DNA of 64,000 nucleotides from Tubulanus polymorphus. Taxonomy: Eukaryota; Nemertea; Palaeonemertea; Tubulaniformes; Tubulanidae. The notes below the pieces were generated by a model. It ran no database searches and was not told where the DNA came from. It saw only the letters and a program-made list of their open reading frames with translations. This document shows positions 23,276 through 33,324 of the stretch, one piece after another (position 1 is the stretch's first letter; each line of letters begins with the position of its first letter). Where the stretch lies: NCBI RefSeq assembly GCF_964204645.1, contig NC_134025.1, positions 14,825,001-14,889,000 of the forward strand. Direction: 5' to 3'. Position numbers and translations under genes: made by a program.

Positions 23276-24119
23276 CGTACGAAATTGAGAAGAAATCAAT
23301 ACAATTTATATATCTCGCATTAAACATTGTCACACTGTTACCAAGATTTCCATTATTACAAAAACAATCATCTATAGACTTGCAACATTTTTTAAATGGA
23401 AAGCCCTAATTCGATTTTGAAGACCATTGCTGAATTTGAGGCCTTGAATTTCCCTTTTAATAATTCAATAATTGCAAGGCCCGCTATGAACGGAATCCTG
23501 TAGCAACGAGCAACAGCCAACATGTGCGCCACTTCCAGCTTTGCTGACAACTGATTGGAATATTGCCAATATCTTGGAAAACTTTAATTAGGCCACGTGC
23601 ATCGAGGCGCGTTTTTCTCATAGCTAGCAATAGTGAGTTGAGTCAAACCACGCGGCAGTAGTCTGAGTGAAGCGTGTGTGAAGCATATATTCACAAATAC
23701 TTCTGACCAGAAAATATACAGTCCTGCTGATAGCAGAAAAAGCCATCGATGTTGGGTTGAAAAAATCAGCCGGGTCTAAAAGGACTGACAGACGGGTCCG
23801 GGACCAAATTAGTTACCAATGGTTAGTCCAAATTAGGTTTTTTTTGGTTTATTCAGCTTATGGTAGGAAATGACATGTTTGGTTGATTCATAGCATGTTC
23901 AGTGATACATTGCGCAAGATCTTTTGAATGCTCCGGCATAAGTCACTGTGCCTCAGTACTTTCCTTGAGTTAAGTTATAAAACATTTGTTTTGACTATAT
24001 AGGCATATGTTTAGAAGCTACTATTTATTTTTTTCTTCAACCTCTACAGCAAAGTATCGGATACAACCGAGTTTATATTTTGCCCCCAGAACATAGTTGT
24101 AACGAGGTTTGACTGTAGT
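23276..24119. other. No gene; one pogo-type terminus
   Basis: At 24,062-24,117 the sequence ending AACGAGGTTTGACTGTA, read on the minus strand as TACAGTCAAACCTCGTT, resembles the end of a Tigger/pogo element. No partner end was found. Nothing else recognised. Confidence 0.35.
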
Positions 24120-24434
24120 GAGGATGGGGTTTTGTTGGAGAAACCCATATTGATGAATTATACAGATGGTGGTCCTGACCACAGAACATATTATTCTGTT
24201 CAGCTGACTGCTATTGGGATATTTTTACTACTTGAGCTAGACATGTATGTCACTGCTAGGACATATCCTGGTGGGGCTTATGCTAATCTGGCTAAAAGAT
24301 ATAATTCTTAACTGAATTTAGCACCTCAGAATGTTTCTACAAACAGAAAAGAATGGGTCGTTGAAGCCAGCTTTACTCGAGTCGATGAAAGACTAGAGAA
24401 TCGAGAAATTCTGAAAGAAAGGTTCACACAATAA
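24120..24434 (+). pseudogene. Transposase-like fragment with TDGGPDHR motif
   Basis: One frame reads NYTDGGPDHRTYYSVQLTA, LLLELDMYVTARTYPGG, then after a single in-frame TAA (24,309-24,311) LNLAPQNVST and a charged tail to 24,434. TDGGPDHR, an LDMxVxxRTxP block and LNLAxQNV are, from memory, shared by uncharacterised transposon-derived proteins of invertebrates with an RNase H-like core. The remainder of such a protein is not found nearby. Superfamily not named with confidence. Confidence 0.5.
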
Positions 24435-25220
24435 AGCTCAGCGGCTAACCAACCAGGGTGAGTTATTAGTAAAAGTTGCATGGAGCAAAACCCTGTTGCA
24501 TGTCTGTTTAATATTTGAAATCACTTTTCATTTCAGATTTTATAATTTGAAGATGATATTTTTTTATTACGAAATAGGCTTGGTAACACAAAATCATTGG
24601 CTGTGGTTTTCAAATTCATAAAACATAGGACTCTATTTACTCAAATGCTTTAATGAGTATTCCTATATAGGCTAATAGTAATATTATTTTTTCAAAGATT
24701 TAAAAATACTTATTATCTATGAATTTTTCAGGTCTATTCTGCAGCACTAAAAATTGGAATTGAGGACATATGGACACATGGACATATAACCCACGCTTGC
24801 TAGATGTTATTGGCCACTATGTGGTAGGGTCCTCCAAATCTAATTATTTTCTCATTGATTATCGGATAATAAAGGATTCAGTACAAATAGTGAGCGGTGA
24901 TTCTCGTGTACTCTTCACCAATTAGTCATAATTCCCATTTAAAGACAGTGTCATTTTTTAAATGTTTCCTGCGTTTATTGACCTTGCTTAGGAACGCGTA
25001 AACAAACAAATGGTAAATTATGGCTGCTTCATGTAAAGCAATCGGCGAAAACATGGCCAGAATGGTCAAGAAAATGAAATGTTTACATCAGAGTACAGAC
25101 TGATTGTTGACAAGGTTATGAGCTTTATTCATAATTTTTACAACTAAACAACTAAAAGCAACAGAAGATATAATATGGGAACGATGCGATCAAACCATTC
25201 TTTGTGAATGAACCATTCGT
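24435..25220. other. No feature
   Basis: AT-rich, no gene or repeat recognised. Confidence 0.3.
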
Positions 25221-25469
25221 ATGAAACGCCCCCATAGTTCAACTCGGTCAGAAAAAGAGGATCATACAGATGATATAGTTGAAGCCATACAATTGCCAGA
25301 TGCTACAAGAAAGTTCCCAAATATAATGATGCATTCAAGTGATTTGATAATGTTTAGAGAGTGTATGTGTGAAAACCGATCCCCTAAAGTGCATTCTGAT
25401 ATGAGCCAATCATTAGATGATCGCCTGAGTAAGATCGAAAATGAATTATGTAAAATGTCTAAATGTTGA
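25221..25469 (+). pseudogene. Possible LINE ORF1 N-terminal part
   Basis: 82-codon ATG frame, hydrophilic, ending in LDDRLSKIENELCKMSK, a heptad-like coiled-coil stretch. It lies 5' of an ORF1-like C-terminal block (26,739-26,865), with a hAT-like MITE between. A coiled coil followed by an RNA-binding-like domain is the order in many LINE ORF1 proteins. The link is inference; alternatively a host exon. Confidence 0.3.
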
Positions 25470-25546
25470 TATCTCAAGTCGAAGTGTCTTTCTGCACAGA
25501 AAATTTGCTATATTCTTCAGCCATCAAGTCTAAGGCCCTGATTATC

Positions 25547-26339
25547 CAGGGGCGGATCCAGACCGTATTAGCCGTATTGCCCAATACGGTCTAGAATTTT
25601 TAAGTGCCCTTCGAAATTTCACCGGCAATATTTTTGACGGCATTATTTCAGCAACCGCTAATTCCGTGTCCGTAATCCGGGCATAATTATAAAATTAATC
25701 GGTATATACTGCTGTCAAGAAAGTGAGGAGAGATAATCATATTTGTAAAGCCTTTAATCATGATAAATTAAAAAGGGCACTTTCCTTTTGCAAGGGGCAC
25801 TCATGCTTTAGATGAGGGCACCTTGTCCTTCCTTGCCTTTTCAGGGAGGGCTAAAGGGGCACTCGTACTTTAGAAGAGGGCACTATACGCGGAAAATGTT
25901 GAAGAAAAGGGCACTTTTTTGCCTAATTTGTAAAATTTTAGGGGCACTTTTGGTTTGGAAGATGGCACACGACATAAGGATAAATGTGAAGACGAGGCAA
26001 TTTTTGCCGATTGTTAACAATGAAGGGGCACTTAGCCGTATTCTGTATAATTGTAAAGGGGCACTTTTAAAGATTATAGGGGCACTAGGCGAAGTTGGCG
26101 ACAACCATTCTTTCATGGGTTCGCCAGCTTCATTGTTTATCCGCATCTGTTGAAATCTTGTCTCGAATTCGTTTATTCTGGATTGCTCTGCTAGCCTCTA
26201 GAAGCCCTCTAAAAGCCTTTAAGGACTTCGCGCCTTCGGCGCTCGCATTGACCTGTATACTGGGTGTGCCCTAAGATCAGAAAGGTGCCCTTAAATTTCC
26301 TTCCAATACTGTCTACCCATCCCCCTGGATCCGCCCCTG
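25547..26339. mobile_element. hAT-like MITE, perfect 15-bp TIRs, 5-bp duplication
   Basis: CAGGGGCGGATCCAG (25,547-25,561) and its exact reverse complement (26,325-26,339). Flanking TTATC occurs on both sides (25,542-25,546 and 26,340-26,344). CAGGGGCGGATCC is a frequent hAT terminus; most hAT elements make 8-bp duplications, but 5- and 6-bp hAT groups are described. No transposase. The interior holds about ten copies of GGGGCACTT-type words at 25,770-26,090, with inverted copies near both ends. Confidence 0.85.
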
Positions 26340-26520
26340 TTATCCCAATAATCAAAATTGGGGGATACAAGAGTGAACCCTCGACCGCAGAGCTTATTCG
26401 TCAGACGAAAAAAACGCTTAGCGATCAAAGCTGCAGACGTCGATGCAAATGTTTAAAAGTCAAACCGTTAAAAATTGGTTAATTCACTCGACGTGCCAAG
26501 ATCCTTTCAACGTCGCGACT

Positions 26521-26870
26521 TTAGCATGGATTCAAATAGAAACAGAGACGAGTGGACTAAAGTGTCACGTACGAGACAAAAAGGTAAAATTGTCAAAGGC
26601 GTAGCGGTGCCCACCACCAAACCGTGATATTGTCGTTTATTGTGTCTCTCAGGAAATCTCTGTTCAAAATACGTAAACATTCAAAGACTGCAATTTTAAT
26701 GTCAGTTTCAATGAACAACTTTCTAATGATGAAAGGTCAAAGTATCGTTCTTTCAGAGTAACAGTCCCAGTGAACGAATTCTGTGAGATTCTCTCACCCG
26801 ATATTTGACCAGAGGGTATTCAAGTGAGAAAATTCTATTTCCGTAAAAAAACACAAACACAATGATGAAC
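26521..26870 (+). pseudogene. Decayed LINE ORF1-like C-terminal region
   Basis: One frame reads YRSFRVTVPVNEFCEILSPD (from about 26,742), then a TGA where the family usually has Trp, then PEGIQVRKFYF. The pattern SFxVxV-x-xxxxxxLxxxxWPxGxxVRxFY is, as I recall it, typical of ORF1/gag-like proteins of Jockey/CR1-type LINEs. The upstream sequence is frameshifted. No reverse transcriptase follows in this window. Confidence 0.45.
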
Positions 26871-27562
26871 AAAAAGAATAAAGCATTCATGGTTATACTT
26901 CTCTCATTGTTGATAATGTAACATAGTGATTCTAAATTATGTAAAGGTCACGTGATACGTGATAGCCGTGTGAGAGGGAGACCGTGTGTAAGACTCGAAT
27001 GTTCTGGAATAAAGATGAATCTGTCTTGTCGAAAATTGTCGTTACTGTTAGATTACTGGCTGTGAAAAACAGGAAAGATCCCACGAATACAACATGGATG
27101 ACCGGGTTCGCTAGAGTGCACTCTGACACAATTCCAGAAATATCGACCGACATACTCATTTTGGCATTTTAGTTTTCACGGTTTCTTTCAACTAAAATGG
27201 CCACTATCGATCGTCTTTATGGAAACTTACACACGTGATTCGTAGAGACATAATCATCGTTTTCTGCTCTGGAAATACCGGAAGCTTATTTAGTTATAGG
27301 AAAATCCGGACATATTTCATTCGTTCGTTTGATTACGCCTACGAGCCTTAGAGTTTTATAAACATTTAGATGCCCAGATCAATTACTGCAAAAAGGTGTC
27401 TTCATGATTTTGTACGTAGGGATTATATTTTTCGAATTTTTATGTTTTATTGAGTCTGCTTTCGCACTACACACTAGTTTTTCTGTACATTATCCTTAAT
27501 TTTGTCTATTTTTTGGGTGAGTAGTCCACTGTTGATACCTTTTGTTTCAAGTGTATTTCAAA
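26871..27562. other. No gene recognised
   Basis: Includes a 62-codon open stretch (26,984-27,172) without recognised domain and the sequence upstream of Gypsy-2 gag. No LTR could be delimited before the Gypsy-2 start. Confidence 0.35.
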
Positions 27563-28087
27563 ATGGCAGAATTAAAACCAACAGATTTGTTACCTTCTCA
27601 ATTTTCAGGCGAGACATGTAATTATGAGGCAGCGTTAGCCCATTGGCTTGCTTTCAAGGATTACCTGGATTTGCATAATCTCATACCAAAAGGAGGGATG
27701 GACTGGAGATTCATAGGATGCAAGATTGTTGGCAGAAAACAAAGTTTTTAATAATATCAATGATATTAAAACTTTTTTCCTTTACAGGTTTTCTCCTAGA
27801 CAGTCCGACCTGGCCTTAGTTTCGCAATTTCAAGATTTGAAATTTTCTACAGACGGTAATATCCACAAATTTTTGGAAAAGTTACTTCATTCTGCGGCCA
27901 AGATAAATTACGGACCAGTACAGGCCAAACATGAACTACTCCAATCCCTCCCAGAGCAATGCAGGGTATCAGTCATTATGGCAATGACACCAGAATCAAC
28001 GGCAGAACAAATTGCCACTGCTGCCCAGTCATATCTGGATGTTAGCACGAAAGAGAAAACTGTTTCATTTGCAGATGCACTTCATTA
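27563..28087 (+). pseudogene. Gypsy-2 gag-like region
   Basis: ATG frame MAELKPTDLLPSQFSGE then AHWLAFKDYLDLHNLIP; after a frameshift near 27,725 the second part reads FFLYRFSPRQSDLALVSQF and YGPVQAKHELLQSLPEQCR. This is the capsid-like layout of Gypsy gag: an FSGE block, an FLxRFSP-type block and a helical C-terminal part. A zinc knuckle is not evident downstream. About 20-60 residues may be missing at the frameshift. Confidence 0.7.
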
Positions 28088-28544
28088 GTTGTCAGAGACA
28101 GATACATCAGTTGATCAATTAAATTCAGATTTTGATGCTGTTAATCTTTCAGATCGTAGCAGGAACAAAGTAAGAACAAATAGTCCTCGATAATATCGTT
28201 GGAACCAAAGATTAAGGTCATCTTCTGAGAGATACAGAGTACATCGAGAGGTAGACCTAATAGTCAAGTAATAGTTCTTTTCACAGGAATGGTCACGTCT
28301 GGAAGAAGCGTTTCCGTTATCTCGGCATGACATCGAATCAACAGGAACCATTTAATCAAGATCAGGGATATGATCAGCAGTGTGATTTGTTCCCAAATCA
28401 CAATAATTCTAATTTTCAGACACAGAATTTACGGCTATAGATAGTTTAGGTCCGGCAAGTAGATTGTGTTCAAACCAGAATTTACCGTTTGACGATGAAG
28501 ATACTGTTGTGATTCAGTTGGATTCGAAGAATTAAACGAAGGGT

Positions 28545-28920
28545 TATTTGGAAAACTTTATTTTGAATGTTATTTGGAAGTCTTTAGTGATACTTTTTGA
28601 TTCAGGTGCGAGAAGAAAACTTATCTCTGGATCGTCAATCAAAAATTCCAAATTCTTGTCTTTTTTACCACAGATGTAAAACCAATTCATTTCAAAATTG
28701 GTAATGGACAAGTTTTGACAGCGAAGAAAGGTATTAATTTTGAGATTGTCATTCAACAAGTGAAATTGAAAGCATTTCCCATCACATTTTCTAGTGAAAC
28801 TTCGGAAGAACAATAGTACAGTCGTGATTACGAATAAGACTAACATACCGATACTTTTTAGCAAAAGTAAACCCTTATTTTATTCTGACTTATATGATCT
28901 TTTATTCACATTATAGAAGA
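28545..28920 (+). pseudogene. Gypsy-2 protease remnant
   Basis: VILFDSGARRKLISGSS gives the D-S/T-G active site (Asp codon at 28,599). The frame ends at a TAA near 28,678. Downstream sequence is too frameshifted to delimit the C-terminal lobe. Confidence 0.65.
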
Positions 28921-29139
28921 GGTAAACGTAGATTCATTTTAAGACGTTCAACAGGAGAATTTGAAGAAATATCCTCATCTTGACAAATCAGATATCTCTA
29001 AGAAAACACCTGATGAAATAATACATTCATCATTAGATTTGAAGTCTGATCATTCTGTTCTAGCAGACTCAGAAAAGGATGATGTTTATTGATTGTTGCT
29101 TCAACATAAAGAAGCGTTTAGTTTATATGGAGAGATAGG
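28921..29139 (+). pseudogene. Gypsy-2 linker and start of reverse transcriptase, before hAT insertion
   Basis: LLLQHKEAFSLYGEIG is the entry to the reverse transcriptase; it breaks at GATAGG (29,134-29,139), where the hAT-like element inserted, and resumes at 30,057. Confidence 0.75.
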
Positions 29140-30056
29140 CAGGGATCCCAGAGGGCCCTCACCAAATCCGCGGAAGGTTCTTACGGCTACAGTATCATAG
29201 GCAGGCAACCACGTAGTGGTTCAGTTGCTTAATTCACTCTTAATTAGAAATTTTTTGCAAAGTTTTATAATCTTCTGCGCCGCCGGTGATCTTTCCATTT
29301 ACAAAGTCACACACAGACACATCTTTTTATCGGAATAACACATCGTTAATGGACGCTTTTACGATCCCGGCGCTTTTACGGCCGTTCGATGTGATCAACC
29401 GATAAATCTTACCTGCGCCTGGAAGTTTGAAATTTGTTCTTCGATCTTTTACAATTTCTTTGTGTTTATCAGTTTTAGCATGATCTTCAAGAGATACACG
29501 TCCTCGGGTACCATAAGCGAGTTCCTTGTCGCACCATATACATATTGCTTTCCCAGGGCTATTAAGTTTCCTCGCCCCATCCGAATGTCGCACACCATCC
29601 ACTTCAATTTCGAGCCAGTCCCATCTCCAGCTGTTTTTCACTTTCTCGTCGATAGCCCTCCGATCCAACGATCCATATCTCTCAACTACTTTTTTAGACG
29701 ACATACCAGACGCCCGTACTACGACTACTTCAATAGCCTGTACGTACTTGACTGTGTGTGACTATTACAAACCACTACCTAGCTACGTCTCACTGTTGGG
29801 AGTATTTCTATAGTGGACTACTGATTTTTTAGAATGTTAATTTTAGAACAACGAACGTGCTAGTGTAGCGGCGCGCACTGCGAGCACCGTCATTGCGTAG
29901 CCATCGTCTCTAAGAATGACGATGCTGTAATAGCGAATTGAAAGAGCTCACCCTACCCCCCCTCATTTTTACATCAAATTTACATCGATCTCGGAGACCA
30001 CAAATTCGCGGCAAAACAGCGGATTTCCGCTAATCCGCGGAACTCTGGGATCCCTG
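29140..30056 (-). mobile_element. hAT-related deletion derivative, 917 bp, with 6-bp duplication
   Basis: Ends CAGGGATCCCAGAG (29,140) and its complement CTCTGGGATCCCTG (30,043-30,056), flanked by GATAGG on both sides (29,134-29,139; 30,057-30,062). Subterminal words ATCCGCGGAA appear near both ends. It keeps one transposase exon (29,413-29,704, minus) and no catalytic part. It shares GCTTTTACGG and C-tract motifs with the copies at 22.5 and 48.9 kb. The 6-bp duplication is shorter than the usual 8 bp for hAT. Confidence 0.85.
29413..29704 (-). CDS. Zinc-binding N-terminal exon of a hAT-like transposase
   Basis: ATG at 29,704. Reads SWRWDWLEIEVDGV, then CIWCDKELAYGTRGR, then HAKTDKHKEIV, a C2H2-like finger (C-x2-C ... 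H-x4-H), then NFKLPGA, ending at donor GTAAG after position 29,413. The homologous but worse-preserved exon is at 9380-9604. The frame is intact, so it could give a truncated DNA-binding protein, but no downstream exon remains in this copy. Confidence 0.7.
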
Positions 30057-30301
30057 GATAGGTCATAGCTGATATAACAGTGAACGATAACTCACCATTT
30101 TTTATTCATCCTTATCCAATTTCAGAAGAAAGCAGACATACTGTTGATAAAGAACTCTGCAAGTTAGTGAAACTCGGTGTACTTGAACGTAGATGTTCAC
30201 CATACTGTTCGCCTTGTTTTCCGATCAGAAAACCAAATTCTAATGATTTTCGCTGTGTAACTGATTTTAGGTATTTAAATTCGCGCGTACTTAGTACATA
30301 G
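30057..30301 (+). pseudogene. Gypsy-2 reverse transcriptase, fingers region
   Basis: Reads PFFIHPYPISEESRHTVDKE, KLGVLERRCSPYCSP and DFRYLNSRVLST, then stop. This is the conserved region up to motif 1. The next frame resumes with ITLKKCRLFRNTVTYIRHII, the thumb-side block. The whole catalytic palm between them (motifs A to C, including YxDD) is absent. Confidence 0.8.
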
Positions 30302-31070
30302 CAAAATCATCTTACGTTACAGGATGTTTTGAAAATAACTCTGAAGAAATGTAGATTGTTTAGAAATACTGTAACTTATATCCGTCATATTATCTCTGTT
30401 TCAGAAGAAGGCAAAGTCCAAGCAATGGGAGATAAATGTAGTGCTACAAGAAATATGAAGGTTCCTACTAGCATAACACAAGTTCAAAGATTTGTGGGAG
30501 CAGTGAATTATTTAACTATGTATCTTCCTAGTTTACAGAAATATCTTGAACCATTTTACGCGTTAATGAAGAAGAACAAGCCTTTCGTTTGGACTGAACA
30601 GCATGAAGAAAACTTTGAAGTCATCAAGAATATGTTAACTAATCCACCAGTCTTGTGTGCTCCTCAAAGTGATGGTGATTTTTCGCTATTTTCAGACACT
30701 AGTCAAAGTATGACAGGAGGTGCACTTTATCAGAAGAATCAAGAAAAACAGATTGGTTGCATACCACTCCAAAGTTCTTCCTAAAGCGGCTAAATCCTAT
30801 TCCATCAGTGAATTGGAATTGTATGGATTATGGTTAAACATTCTTACATTTAAACATATTTTGACATCGATTTCGTTTCATTGTTATGTCGGTCATTCGT
30901 CATTGATATATATTTACAGGTCGAAGAACCAACCACCTACGCTTAGGATGCAAAAGTTACTCGAACATCTATCACCATATTCGTTGATCATTCCTATTGC
31001 AAGGGTTCAGACTTGGTTATTGCAGATTTTCTAAGTAGAGCACCTCGCGATAATGACAGTGAATTAGATC
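30302..31070 (+). pseudogene. Gypsy-2 thumb and RNase H
   Basis: Thumb: FVGAVNYLTMYLPSLQKYLE and PFVWTEQHEENFEVIK. RNase H: FSDTSQSMTGGALYQ (first Asp), then after a frameshift near 30,770 VAYHSKVLPKAAKSYSISEL (Glu), CYVGHSSL where the family has VDH (an apparent Asp to Gly change), and DLVIADFLSRAP in another frame at about 31,010-31,040. Confidence 0.8.
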
Positions 31071-31810
31071 GAGTTAAGCCTGTTGTGCTCTCTACTCAAG
31101 ATGCTGATACTATTTTTCCATTTCAGATTGGTTCGATTGAGAAACCAGTAACAAGATGATTTGCGAAAGAAAAGAATATTAATATTAAATCGACTTTTCC
31201 AGAAAAACAGGAGAAATCTACAGTTCCACAGGAGAGTTATACGAGATGTGATGATACAACTGTGTCACAGGTTCCAGTAGATGTAGTACCAGTGGATAGA
31301 ATTTGTAGTAGAAGGGTATCTCAAAATAATCAACCTCTACAGCAAACTTGTGTAAATACAGGGTGTAGGTCTATTTTCAATCCAAGATTTTCAGATCGTG
31401 ATATTGTAGAAGATCCTAAATTGGTTGATCGCATTCGTCAGTTAAAAATGGATGATGTAGTTTCTAACGAGGAATGTCCTGAATTTTTAAGAAAACCAGA
31501 ACCTCTGATAGGAAAGCTCGATGATATAACTGCAAAACAAGTACCAAAGCAAGCAGAGCTGAACAGAATATTGAAAATCATCGAATGTAAAGTTATTCGA
31601 GATTACAACCTACAATATGAAGCAAATCAGTTTCGTTAAGCTCAGAAATCTGATCCGCATTTCAAACCTATTTTCGATTTTCTCGAAAATAATGTCTTAC
31701 CTGCAGACAAGAAAGCTGCTCGTGTGATACAATTACATTCACAAAATTTGTTGTTGTGTAATCATCTTCTTTTCAGATTGGTATTCTTACAGAAACCTTG
31801 AGAATTTACT
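31071..31810 (+). pseudogene. Gypsy-2 linker between RNase H and integrase
   Basis: A mostly open, polar stretch (125 codons at 31,262-31,639) without recognised domain, collinear with the linker between RNase H and integrase. Interrupted by stops near 31,158, 31,637 and 31,800. Confidence 0.5.
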
Positions 31811-32404
31811 TTTCAGTTAGTCATTCCAGAAGAAAACATCGACCAGTTGATTTCTCGATATCATGATGTGTTACTTAGTAGTCATCAGGGATGTACCGGG
31901 AGTTATCTGACTATGCGAAAGTTATATTTTTTCCCGGACATGTTTCAGAGAATCATTGCATATGTTCAATCTTGCACAAAGTGTCAAGAATTGAAGGGGA
32001 AAACAGACAGCCTTCGTCCATTTCATGAAAGAATCCCTAATGTTCATTCTCCATTTCGGTTAGTTAGTTTAGACTTCAAGCAGATGGTCACATCTAAAGC
32101 AGGTTATAGATATTTAATAGTTGTAACACGTAGTATTACCCGTTATACTGTGTGCGTTCCAATGAAGAGTGTTGATGCACAAGAGATAGCTGAGACATAA
32201 ATACAGCGTGTTTTTGTACTGTTTTGGAACTCCGGAGAGAATCGTTCATGACAAACAGTCATCTCTTGTAGGTAAAGTAATGGAGATTGTATGTTCTAGT
32301 TTAGGTATTAGTAAGGTTATATCTGTGGAAAATCATGGCTCTCTTCACGTCGAGAGGCAGATTCGTTTGATCAGTGATGCGATCAAAGTTCATCTTAGTC
32401 AGTA
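31811..32404 (+). pseudogene. Gypsy-2 integrase, zinc domain and core
   Basis: HHCC finger: RYHDVLLSSHQGC, then YVQSCTKCQELKG. Core: RLVSLDFKQM (first Asp), a stop at 32,198, then RIVHDKQSSLVGK (second Asp) and HVERQIRL (Glu). The frame reaches CAGTA (32,400-32,404), where a composite insertion begins; the end of the core continues at 39,872. Confidence 0.85.
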
Positions 32405-32935
32405 ACCTGACTGTGGTTTAGTTTCACGATCGGATATTTTCACAAACCAAAGTCAGGAATGGGAAGGTCATTTTTCAATGAAATTGAATCGAGTAATTTA
32501 CCTGGCATTTCATTGTCTCTTAAGATATCCGTCTAATTTCTGTTGTAATCAACGCACAACAGATTCGTAGTTTGTTTGATACCTATAACACCTCACCTGA
32601 CGATCTTAATCCATGTGCAAATCGGCAGTAAACTGAGAGTAAATTTCCGTCGATTCGACGGCGGCCATTTTGAAAACTTGTGGAGGGTGCTGGCATCTGT
32701 GGCCTGAGGCCAGGACCACAACACAAACTAACGAAACGAAACAACGAAATTGAAAAAATTAAGAAATCAACACTTATTCACATTTTCTTCAACCAGAATT
32801 TATTTTTTCATTATTTATTATGGAAAACACGAAGATTTGACATATAAGTTAGGAAACTATCAAAAATAAAAATTGTCGCTTCGTTTTGAAAGTTTTATAT
32901 AAATCCTTGTAGGTCACCTAGTCTATCATGCCACA

Positions 32936-33294
32936 TGTAATGTATGCCCCCAGCCGGCTGCTCGTTTTAGTTTACGCTGGTCCGGCCTGCGGTCCGTCTC
33001 CCCAAGGTCGGTGGAGATATTTTTTGGCGTGTTCGCGGGGATTGTCTTTCGGGCGCTTTGGGCGCATAGTTTTATTATTTTTGTCGCTGTGGCTTCACTG
33101 TCTGTAGGTTTCACTTACTTCATTTTTATCTTTTACTTTGTTTTAATATCTTAAATACTAAGTGTCCTTATATTCCCTTTTTTTTGTATTTTGTAGTTAA
33201 TCGTTTCCGCTGTAATAAACGCATATGACGACCTTGAACTCAATACCGTGGATTTTTAGTTTATTTCTTAGCTAAGAAGGTTCTAAGCCCCACA
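32936..33294 (+). repeat. BEL 5' LTR, 359 bp
   Basis: Begins TGTAATGTATGCCCCC and ends AAGCCCCACA. Contains AATAAA (about 33,214) in TGTAATAAACGCAT, the likely polyadenylation signal. No obvious TATA box. The sequence just after (TCATTAACGACACGCC) lacks the usual TGG start of a primer binding site, so the primer is unclear. Confidence 0.95.
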
Positions 33295-33324
33295 TCATTA
33301 ACGACACGCCGTAGTATTAGTAAA

